Positions 8,169 to 16,036 of a stretch of 64,000 bases of DNA are shown here, piece after piece. Source of the DNA: Elusimicrobiota bacterium (lineage in GTDB: Bacteria; Elusimicrobiota; UBA8919). The first letter of the stretch is position 1. Every line of letters begins with the position of its first letter. The DNA is taken from contig JAFGLF010000044.1 in assembly GCA_016928195.1 (NCBI GenBank), forward strand, positions 186,001-250,000. The letters run 5' to 3'. The position numbers and the translations under genes were made by a program. The notes beneath the pieces are model-generated. The model had not been told where the DNA came from. It worked only from the letters and a program-made list of their open reading frames with translations, and made no database searches.

Positions 8169-9755
8169 ATGACAAGAACACTTTATATTACAATTTTTCT
8201 CTGTCTGCTGATTCCTGTACATATATATGCAGCTGATACAAAAACTCCCCCGGGTGTATTCTATGAGATTTTTGTCCGTTCATTTTACGATTCGGACGGC
8301 AACGGCATAGGCGATTTCAAAGGGCTTACAAAAAAACTTGATTATCTGAATGACGGCAATCCTGATACGAACAGCGACCTTGAAGTAAAAGGTATATGGC
8401 TTATGCCGGTATGCGAATCTCCGAGTGACCATGGCTATGATGTTACGGATTATTACAAAATAAACAGAGATTACGGTACCGAAGAAGATTTTATGACTTT
8501 TCTACAGGAGGCACATAAAAGAGGTATAATAGTAATAATAGACCTTGTACTGAACCATACCTCAATAAAACACCCATGGTTCAGTGACAGAAAGAACTGG
8601 TATATATGGAAAAACAAAATGCCTCAGGGCTGGATGAACCCATGGGGCTCCGGAACTTCAAAAAATGTATGGCATTACAAAAACGGCGGTTATTACTACG
8701 GCGCTTTCTCCGGAGATATGCCTGATTTGAATTATAATAATAAAGAAGTCATAACCGAAATGAAAAAAATCATAAAGTACTGGCTAGACAAAGGGGCGGA
8801 CGGGTTCAGGCTGGACGGCGCAAGGTATATAGCTGAAAAAAGCGGGGGGGTAAAAGGCCAGGCGGACCTGGAAGAAACCCACGAGGTTCTGTCCGAACTC
8901 GTAAACTACGGCAAGAGTATCAAAAAAGATTGTATGTTTATAGGCGAGGTCTGGACCAATAACAGAATTGTCTCTTCATATTACGGGCAGGGCGATGAGC
9001 TGGACTGTGCATTCAACTTTGACCTTCAGTGGGCGATGGTCGGCGCAGCTAAATCCGGTGATTACAAAAGCATTGAAAACATACTGAATGATATTGCTAA
9101 ATACAATGCACCTGAAAATTTTTATTCGGCATTTCTTTCCAACCATGATATGCACAGGACGGCGTCACAGCTGGACGGGAACGAACCCAAACTGAAACAG
9201 GCGGCGGCGCTTCTTCTTTCTATGAAAGGCATCCCGTTTATGTATTACGGCGAGGAAATCGGAATGACCGGAGGGGCATGGCAGGAACGCACACCGATGC
9301 AATGGTCAGCGGATTTAAACGCAGGTTTCACACAGGGCAGTCCATGGAAGGAAATACATGCCGATTCCGGAAAGATAAACGTGGAACTGCAGGAAAAAAA
9401 TAAAAACAGCCTGCTGTCACACTATAAAAACCTTATAAGAATAAGAAACAAATACCGGGAATTATACGACAAAGGGAAAAGAAAGACAGTCAACACAAAT
9501 AACAGCAAGATATATTCCTATGCTTATATCGGAGACAAGGAAACTTTGTTATACATTTATAACTTCGAGGATAAGGAAGTCAAAAATGTAAAAATAAATC
9601 TTCGCGAAGCCGGCCTGAAAGATTCAGAATATACAGCAGAAAATTTATTAAATAAAAATAAAAGAATGGATGACTTAAACAAGGGAAATATAAACAACTA
9701 TAATATAGATATAAAAAATAATGAAACTATAATATTAAAAATAACTCGAAGTTAA
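8169..9755 (+). CDS. Secreted GH13 alpha-amylase family glycoside hydrolase
   Basis: A 528-residue protein with a signal peptide (about 1-21). GH13 motifs are complete: DLVLNHTS (region I), DGFRLDGARYI with the nucleophile Asp at about residue 216, FIGEVW with the acid/base Glu at about 259, and LSNHDMHR with the transition-state Asp at about 326. It should hydrolyse alpha-1,4-glucosidic bonds outside the cytoplasm. Its start directly follows the previous stop codon. It heads a secreted carbohydrate-degradation cluster. The last codons (9699-9743) are duplicated exactly at 13084-13128. Confidence 0.95.
   Translation: MTRTLYITIFLCLLIPVHIYAADTKTPPGVFYEIFVRSFYDSDGNGIGDFKGLTKKLDYLNDGNPDTNSDLEVKGIWLMPVCESPSDHGYDVTDYYKINRDYGTEEDFMTFLQEAHKRGIIVIIDLVLNHTSIKHPWFSDRKNWYIWKNKMPQGWMNPWGSGTSKNVWHYKNGGYYYGAFSGDMPDLNYNNKEVITEMKKIIKYWLDKGADGFRLDGARYIAEKSGGVKGQADLEETHEVLSELVNYGKSIKKDCMFIGEVWTNNRIVSSYYGQGDELDCAFNFDLQWAMVGAAKSGDYKSIENILNDIAKYNAPENFYSAFLSNHDMHRTASQLDGNEPKLKQAAALLLSMKGIPFMYYGEEIGMTGGAWQERTPMQWSADLNAGFTQGSPWKEIHADSGKINVELQEKNKNSLLSHYKNLIRIRNKYRELYDKGKRKTVNTNNSKIYSYAYIGDKETLLYIYNFEDKEVKNVKINLREAGLKDSEYTAENLLNKNKRMDDLNKGNINNYNIDIKNNETIILKITRS
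9699..9743 (+). repeat. 45-bp direct repeat, copy 1 (3' end of the amylase gene)
   Basis: Identical to 13084-13128. In this copy it encodes the C-terminal NYNIDIKNNETIILKI. After copy 2 the same frame ends as ILKIGK and a stop. The two copies bracket about 3.3 kb carrying two carbohydrate genes. Confidence 0.9.
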
Positions 9756-9924
9756 TTTCAACTGTATTTTCCGCCGCGGCGGATAGCTTGTGAACCCGCC
9801 CCGCCCTGTACCATTTCGGCACGGGGCCCGTACCGTGCCGAAGGCTCTGGTACCGGGGCTTGCTCGCAGAATTTGAATTTTCCGTATCCTGAAAACAAGC
9901 TTTCACGCTGCGGAAACAATACAT
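9756..9924 (+). repeat. GC-rich repeat gap
   Basis: Contains CCGCCGCGGCGG (9771-9782) and GC-rich words such as GGTACCGGGG and GGCACGGGGCCCGTACC, similar in style to the repeat inside the TPR gene. No Shine-Dalgarno is seen before 9925. Confidence 0.6.
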
Positions 9925-12333
9925 ATGAAAACATTTAAAATATTTCTGATTTCCCTTTCGTTATCACTTCTTACACCTGCTGATTCGTGGTCGTTTATGA
10001 TCCGCGGCGTAAAAGTTACCGCTTCATCATGCGACAACGCCGAACTGACTCCCGAAAAAACGGTTGACCGCGATATGAAAACGCGCTGGTCCAGCAAGTT
10101 CGCGGACAACCAGTGGCTCATATTTGACCTCGGAAAAGAATATGAAATACACGGATTCAAAGTATTCTGGGAAACAGCATATGCAAAAGAATACAGTATC
10201 CTGGGCTCCAACGACAAAACAAACTGGAAACTTATCAAACATATTCATTCGTACGGCGAAGAAACCGTAGATATAGGGAAAACAAAATTCAGGTATTATA
10301 AGCTGGACCTTATTAAGAGGGGCAAAGAATTCGGCTTCTCTATATGGGAATTCAGGTTTTTGAATGAAAAAGAAGTAAAAAAATATTTAAACCCGGAACC
10401 GCCGCCGTGGAAGGGAAACCGGATAGGGTTCAGCGAAGAGGTTCTTCCACCGTGGATACCGGTAACAGTTTCCGGCAGCAAGGTGGGTGTGTGGGGAAGG
10501 ACTGTTCAGTTCGGCGCTTTGCCTTTTCCCTCCTCGGTTATATCTCAGGAATCCGAGATACTGGACGGCCCGGTCACCTTGACTGGAATAGTGAACGGGA
10601 AACCGCTCGTCTGGAACGGCGCCGCTTGCCGTGTTGTCTCTGCCAAACCGCACCTGGTACGGCTTGGCTCATCCGCAGGCGCAAATACCTTACGGTGCGA
10701 AGGAACGGTGAGTATAGAATATGACGGCATGATTCGCGCGGATTTCAGCCTAATACCAAAAAATAAGAATACCCTCATAGAAAAACTTGTTCTTGAAATT
10801 CCGCTGAAATCCGGGCACGCGTTGTTCCTGCACACATGGCCGGTCCCTATAGGCAGTGCGGAGAATTCAGGCGCTTTGCCGCTAAATGGTTACAGAGGGC
10901 AGTTTAAACCTTTCGTCTGGTTAGGCGACCACAATCTGGGTTTCTGCTGGTTTTCCGAATCCGACAAAAATTTCTTCAACGCTCATACTGACCGGGTAAT
11001 CGAAATCTTACGGGACGGGGACAGAACTGTATTGCGTATCAATATCATCTCCATTCCCCGTAAGACAGACCTGCCGCTGGAATATACCTTTGGTTTTCAG
11101 GCCACGCCCGTCAAGCCTGCCGTGCCTGATGCATGGGATTATCGTATCGTACATTCCGGTGGATACGGACTGCAACAGGGGTTCTTTGACTTTTTGGCGA
11201 GGAACGGCGTCCGCACAATGGTTTTCCACGAACACTGGAACGACATTCAAAACCACACCGAAGTTACACATGCCACGGAATTGAAAAAACTGGTCTCTGA
11301 CTGCCATTCGCGTAAGATTCAGCTGCTTCTTTACTTCTGCGACCAGATGAGCGAATTCGCTCCGGAATGGAAACGCTATCACGAAGAGTGTCTGGTTTAC
11401 CCCCGGGGACTCCCCTATTACCGGGAGTATTATAAGCAGACCACCTATACTTTCTGTAACCGCAGTCACTTGCAGGATTTCCTGGTTGAGGGAATTGACC
11501 GCATTATGTCCGAATACGGCATCGACGGCGTATTCCTGGACCAGATGTCATGGCCCACGGGCTGTTCTAACCTGCGGCACGGGTGCGGGTACAAACGGCC
11601 GGACGGTTCGGTCGGAAAAACTTACCCGATTTTCTCCACTCGGCAAATAATAAAACGGATTTATACAATCGTCAAACATCACAACCCGGCAGGACAGGTC
11701 AACGTTCATCAATCGGCATGCATGACTATCCCGACTCTTTCTTTCGCGACAAGCTACTGGGACGGGGAACAGTTAAAACTGCAGTTAATGCTGCGAAAAC
11801 TTCCTCACGGAACCAGTGCGCTGGATATACTTCCGCTTGACACTTTCTGCGCCGAGTTCATGGGACGCAACTGGGGAGTGCCGGCGGAACTGCTCACTTA
11901 CCCGGATGGTCAATTAAAGAAAGAAAAAGAAATATCCATAGCATTGTTACATGATGTACCGTGGCGGCCTTTCAGCAATGAGGAGACCGAGTATATCGGG
12001 CGTCTATGGAAAACATTCGACGCTTTCGGCCGCCATGAATCGGATTGGCTCCCATATTGGGAAAATAAAACTGTTGTTCAAACCCAGCCGGTTGACATTA
12101 AAGTTTCACTCTACAACCGGCCGGGCAAGGGCTTGATTGCGGTGGTAGTGAACACCGGCAAACAGACCCGCGACGCCGTAGTGAATTTCAACCTGACAAA
12201 TCTTGAACAACGGGCAGGTTTAACAGCTTACGATGTATTTGCGAAAAAGCGGTTCAGGTATTCTGCAGGCAAACTGCAGCTTCAGCTCGGGCCGCTGGAA
12301 CACGCTGTCGTGCGGCTGAAACCGGATAATTGA
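9925..12333 (+). CDS. Discoidin-domain protein with a TIM-barrel glycosidase-like core
   Basis: An 802-residue secreted protein: signal peptide (about 1-24), then an F5/8 type C (discoidin) domain at about 27-150 with TRWSSKFADNQWLIFDLG and a closing GFSIWEFRF. A beta-rich region follows, then a barrel-like segment from about residue 400 with VFHEHWND, LLLYFCDQMSEF, YGIDGVFLDQMSW and a C-terminal beta domain. GIDGVFLDQ resembles the strand-end Asp of glycosidase barrels; the overall pattern recalls the DUF6067 or GH36-like groups. The exact family and substrate are not recognised. From about 10.4 kb, GC content and codon choice are visibly higher than in neighbours, hinting at transfer. Confidence 0.75.
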   Translation: MKTFKIFLISLSLSLLTPADSWSFMIRGVKVTASSCDNAELTPEKTVDRDMKTRWSSKFADNQWLIFDLGKEYEIHGFKVFWETAYAKEYSILGSNDKTNWKLIKHIHSYGEETVDIGKTKFRYYKLDLIKRGKEFGFSIWEFRFLNEKEVKKYLNPEPPPWKGNRIGFSEEVLPPWIPVTVSGSKVGVWGRTVQFGALPFPSSVISQESEILDGPVTLTGIVNGKPLVWNGAACRVVSAKPHLVRLGSSAGANTLRCEGTVSIEYDGMIRADFSLIPKNKNTLIEKLVLEIPLKSGHALFLHTWPVPIGSAENSGALPLNGYRGQFKPFVWLGDHNLGFCWFSESDKNFFNAHTDRVIEILRDGDRTVLRINIISIPRKTDLPLEYTFGFQATPVKPAVPDAWDYRIVHSGGYGLQQGFFDFLARNGVRTMVFHEHWNDIQNHTEVTHATELKKLVSDCHSRKIQLLLYFCDQMSEFAPEWKRYHEECLVYPRGLPYYREYYKQTTYTFCNRSHLQDFLVEGIDRIMSEYGIDGVFLDQMSWPTGCSNLRHGCGYKRPDGSVGKTYPIFSTRQIIKRIYTIVKHHNPAGQVNVHQSACMTIPTLSFATSYWDGEQLKLQLMLRKLPHGTSALDILPLDTFCAEFMGRNWGVPAELLTYPDGQLKKEKEISIALLHDVPWRPFSNEETEYIGRLWKTFDAFGRHESDWLPYWENKTVVQTQPVDIKVSLYNRPGKGLIAVVVNTGKQTRDAVVNFNLTNLEQRAGLTAYDVFAKKRFRYSAGKLQLQLGPLEHAVVRLKPDN

Positions 12334-12364
12334 ACTTTGATAAACTAAAATAATAGGGGAAAAA

Positions 12365-12961
12365 ATGTTCCTGAAAGTGCCGGTAACTGTAGTATTGCTG
12401 TTCGCCGCGGGTATTTGCGGAGCCGCACAGAACCTGTTGTTGAATCCAAGCTTCGAAGAGGTTCCTGCCCTGCAGGAAATAGACGACTGGGACGTGGCCG
12501 GCGGAGATGTTTTTGTAACGTGGGAAAAGGAAGCACATGCGGGATATTATTCCGTAAAATTCTGGTGGGCCGGGCGGCTTTCTCAAAAAGTCAAAGGCGT
12601 GCCGTCGGAGAAATACGAGCTTTCGGCGTGGGTTTCCAATCCCGCAAGCGATCCGCTTGCCCCTAACGGCAGCAAATTTGCCAAATTAAAAATTGAGTTC
12701 CTCAACTCAGACATGCATCCTATATACACGGCAAGCAGTTCAAATATTGACAAGTCGTTTGAGGCGGGCAGGTGGTTCCGGGTAAAAATAGTTGAAACCG
12801 CGCCCGCGGGAACGGCGTACATCAACGTTGTTTTCCGGATGTTCGGCGGCACCGGCGCCGGCAGCTTGCTTATCGACGATATTCAATTAACGGCGGCCGG
12901 CAAATCCAATAAAACCTTCGATGAAAACGGTAAAAAGAAATCATCCGGGAAAATTAAATAA
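12365..12961 (+). CDS. Small secreted carbohydrate-binding-module-like protein
   Basis: A 198-residue protein with a signal peptide (about 1-21) then LLLNPSFEE, the usual opening of CBM4/9-type jelly-roll modules, and the closing strand GSLLIDDIQLT. No catalytic motif is seen, so it probably binds glycan and assists the neighbouring hydrolases. The last 20 residues are a Lys/Ser-rich tail. A run of G (AGGGG) sits about 6 bases before ATG 12365. It shares the higher GC content of the gene upstream. Confidence 0.75.
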   Translation: MFLKVPVTVVLLFAAGICGAAQNLLLNPSFEEVPALQEIDDWDVAGGDVFVTWEKEAHAGYYSVKFWWAGRLSQKVKGVPSEKYELSAWVSNPASDPLAPNGSKFAKLKIEFLNSDMHPIYTASSSNIDKSFEAGRWFRVKIVETAPAGTAYINVVFRMFGGTGAGSLLIDDIQLTAAGKSNKTFDENGKKKSSGKIK

Positions 12962-13220
12962 CTGTATTTAAACAACCGCACGGCATACCGGTAAAATGGG
13001 AACGTTTCTAATAAAAAGGGGTTGCGACATTGACCTGCCCCCCGAAAACTGGTCCAGTACTTGCTTGTAGACAGGCAGTATAGTATAATATAGATATAAA
13101 AAATAATGAAACTATAATATTAAAAATAGGCAAATAAGATTGCGGATTGCGGATTGCGAATTTCGAATTTTATGATAAAGTCTTATTTATAAACTATTGA
13201 GAATCCGAAATTGGTTACTA
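12962..13220 (+). repeat. Repeat-rich gap with possible mobile-element remnants
   Basis: Holds GGGAACGTTTCTAAT (compare GGGGACGTTTCTAAT at 19186), a GACCTGCCCCCCGAAAACTG stretch resembling IS3-type ends (inference), the second 45-bp repeat copy (13084-13128), GCGGATTGCGGATTGCG tandem words and, at 13164-13194, the inverted copy of 4521-4550. No gene is seen. Confidence 0.55.
13084..13128 (+). repeat. 45-bp direct repeat, copy 2
   Basis: Exact copy of the end of the GH13 gene (9699-9743), here without the rest of the gene. Confidence 0.9.
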
Positions 13221-15944
13221 ATGTTAACAACTAAACACAGTATTTCTATTCTTATAAAATTAGCGTTATTAATTGCCATTACTTCCCGGCTTTATGCCGA
13301 TGAAAAGCTGTGGGATTTGCGGAAAATAGCCGTTGATGCAAAAGCGTCTTCCGAAGAAGGCGGCAATCCGGCGGTTAAAGCTTTTGACGGTGATAAAGGT
13401 ACAAGATGGTCATCCGAGTTCAGCGACGACCAGTGGATATATCTTGACCTTGGCGAAATAACGGAAATAACGGAAATAACTCTTTTATGGGAAACCGCGT
13501 TTGCACAGGAATACAAGATTGAAGTATCGGATGATGCTGCGGACTGGAAAACAGTTAAGCATATAGAAAATAATAAAGGCGGGGAAAATAATTTAAGTTT
13601 TCAAAACCTGCACAGCAGATATATCAGAATGACCGGAATCAAAAGGGCCACACAATGGGGTTCTTCTCTGATTGAATTTATAGTAAAAGGACCGCACACA
13701 GGCATAGAACCGGAACATGGCGGACTTATAAGACCTAAAACAAATATTACGATTTATGACAAAAATTATAAAGAACTGAGCAAGTATTTTACCGAACAGA
13801 TTTCAAACGACCCGCCTGACTCAAAAAATCTGACGGATGACCAGTTTCTGGATTTGATCGAAAAAAGGGCTTTCGATTATTTCTGGTACGAGGTCCACCC
13901 GAAATCCCTTTACGTAGTTGACAGCACCACATGGAAAACCCATACATCGATAGCAGGTATAGGTATGCAGATTGCGGCTTATATCATAGGCCATAAAAGA
14001 AATTATAAAGACCCTGATGAAATATACAAAAGAGTGGAAGCGCTTCTTGACAACTGTTACGACGACCCTTCGGACACGAACGACCTTTGTCTGGACCACC
14101 ATTCCGGCTGGCCGTATCACTGGGTAAACATCGAAACAGGCATATGGGAAGGCCACGAGCACATATGTACCCATGACTCTATAATGTACCTCTGCGGAGT
14201 AATCGCGGCAAAGTATTATTTCAAAGGAACCAGAGCCGGAAGAATTGCAGAAAAAATAATTGATTCAACCGACTGGAGCTGGATAATACACAAGGGAAAA
14301 TTCAAACGTTTTATTTCAAACTGTTATGCCCGCACTTATTCAGACCGCAGCGGCTGCGAAATCAGGTTCTATGATGCCATGAAATTCGATCTTCTGCTTC
14401 CTATCGGAGGCATCAGAGAAAATATTTCACCGGAATACTGGCACAATTTTGCCCAGGATTATCCGTGGGATGATTACAAAGGACATTTCCGGAGAATCGA
14501 GCGGCCTGCACTGTGGATTCATCAGTGGGACAACATCTGGTTTGACTTTAAATATTTAAAGGATGATTACACAGATTATTACCAGAACTCGGTAGAAGCA
14601 ACCCTTGCAAACCGTCAGTGGTCTCTTGACCAGGGATGGTATGACGAAAACCTGTGGGGCATAAATCCCTGTCTCGGGCCTGATGGCCACGGCGGCTGTT
14701 TTTATAAGGATTACGGAGCACCGCCGGACAAACTGCCTTTTCAGAAAGGCACTGACAATGATTACACAATAGCAACAACAGCAGCAATTCCCTGTATAGT
14801 ATTTACACCCGAAGAATCGATAAAGGTTGCGAGATGTATGTATGATAATTATAAAAACAGTGTATGGGGGAGATACGGTTTTACCGATGCGCTCAATCCT
14901 GAAAAAAACTGGTTCTGCAAAGAATACATAGGTATCGATGTGGGACCGATAATAATGAATGCCGAAAACTACAGAACGGGCCTTATATACAAAAATTTCG
15001 AAAAAGAACCGATGGTCTGGAACGGACTGAAGCGGGCAGGTTTTGTAAAAATAATCGATAACTTCGATGAATCGGAACATTCCGTCCCTTATGCTAAGTG
15101 GGAATCGAAAGATTTAAAGATTGAAAAAATTCAAAAATTTGTCAGGGAAGGCACGCACTCGCTTGAGGTTGAATATAATGGTAAAAGTAAAAATCAGTTT
15201 TTTGTGTTTCCCGGATTAAAAGATTTTACCGGATTCCGTTATCTTTCAATGTGGATATTGGACGGGAACGATTTCCTTCCCGAGGTGACAATTTGCCCTG
15301 AAGACGGCAAGTGTCTTGTCCCGAAAATAATAAAAATTAACGACGGGTACGGCAGCTGGAAGCATATTTACATGGAACTTCCAGCCGGCGGCTATACGGT
15401 TCCCGTCCGGAATATTATGTTTGAGATATATACTGCAAAAACAGGGAAAATGTACCTTGACGATATCGTGCTTACCGATACCCTTAGGGAAGAAGAACCC
15501 GATGTACTCATTGCTGATTTCGAGAAGGATGCAAAAGTCAGCATGGCAATGGATATTAACTCAAATGCGGTTTATAGCGAAGAAAAACCGCACACAGGTA
15601 AAAAATCCTTAAAAGTCAGTTTTGACGAGAAAAAGCCCTCGAAAATTACCTTCTCTTTCGATGAACCTCAGGACTGGCGAAAATTCCATTCCATTTCGAT
15701 GTGGGTTTACGGAAATACTTTGATAACACTTAAACTGAAAGATAGTTTCGGAAAAGCATATATAGTTGACACAAAAAAAGGTTCAAAAGGAGAATGGACC
15801 AAACTTTTCTATAACATACAGGCAACGCTTAATCCGAAAAATTGCTGGGAAATGCGGTACGATAAAAAATTTATAAAGGAACTCCAGATACATTTCAAAG
15901 ACCCGTCAGCGGTTTATATTGATGATGTTGTATTGACGGAATGA
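13221..15944 (+). CDS. Discoidin plus GH144-like (glycoamylase family PF10091) secreted hydrolase with two C-terminal binding modules
   Basis: A 907-residue protein with a signal peptide (about 1-24) and a discoidin domain (about 28-160, TRWSSEFSDDQWIYLDLG). The catalytic region begins with FLDLIEKRAFDYFWYEV and closes with GIDVGPIIMNAENYRTGLIY. These are hallmarks of the glycoamylase/GH144 family, whose characterised members are endo-beta-1,2-glucanases. Two beta-sandwich modules ending in YLDDIVLTD and YIDDVVLTE follow and resemble CBM11-like domains. ATG 13221 is preferred over the upstream TTG at 13197 because it leaves a normal signal peptide. Confidence 0.85.
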   Translation: MLTTKHSISILIKLALLIAITSRLYADEKLWDLRKIAVDAKASSEEGGNPAVKAFDGDKGTRWSSEFSDDQWIYLDLGEITEITEITLLWETAFAQEYKIEVSDDAADWKTVKHIENNKGGENNLSFQNLHSRYIRMTGIKRATQWGSSLIEFIVKGPHTGIEPEHGGLIRPKTNITIYDKNYKELSKYFTEQISNDPPDSKNLTDDQFLDLIEKRAFDYFWYEVHPKSLYVVDSTTWKTHTSIAGIGMQIAAYIIGHKRNYKDPDEIYKRVEALLDNCYDDPSDTNDLCLDHHSGWPYHWVNIETGIWEGHEHICTHDSIMYLCGVIAAKYYFKGTRAGRIAEKIIDSTDWSWIIHKGKFKRFISNCYARTYSDRSGCEIRFYDAMKFDLLLPIGGIRENISPEYWHNFAQDYPWDDYKGHFRRIERPALWIHQWDNIWFDFKYLKDDYTDYYQNSVEATLANRQWSLDQGWYDENLWGINPCLGPDGHGGCFYKDYGAPPDKLPFQKGTDNDYTIATTAAIPCIVFTPEESIKVARCMYDNYKNSVWGRYGFTDALNPEKNWFCKEYIGIDVGPIIMNAENYRTGLIYKNFEKEPMVWNGLKRAGFVKIIDNFDESEHSVPYAKWESKDLKIEKIQKFVREGTHSLEVEYNGKSKNQFFVFPGLKDFTGFRYLSMWILDGNDFLPEVTICPEDGKCLVPKIIKINDGYGSWKHIYMELPAGGYTVPVRNIMFEIYTAKTGKMYLDDIVLTDTLREEEPDVLIADFEKDAKVSMAMDINSNAVYSEEKPHTGKKSLKVSFDEKKPSKITFSFDEPQDWRKFHSISMWVYGNTLITLKLKDSFGKAYIVDTKKGSKGEWTKLFYNIQATLNPKNCWEMRYDKKFIKELQIHFKDPSAVYIDDVVLTE

Positions 15945-15948
15945 GGAA

Positions 15949-16036
15949 AATTACGGAGATAAAAGGAAGATGACAGAAATTAAAAAAAGACATATCGTTG
16001 GTATCGTTAGTTTATCGCTGAAATCAATATGTTTAT
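15949..16036 (+). repeat. GATAAA/TTTATC element E2, exapted as the GH31 signal peptide
   Basis: The 5' arm has TTACGGAGATAAAAGGAAGA. The 3' arm ATCGTTGGTATCGTTAGTTT and its continuation match other elements. The usual terminal ATG (here 16028) is out of frame, and the gene instead starts inside the element at 15970. Confidence 0.8.

Noticed and set aside
13005-13083. An insertion sequence
   Set aside because: Only short end-like words are visible (GGGAACGTTTCTAAT, GACCTGCCCCCC); no transposase or defined ends.
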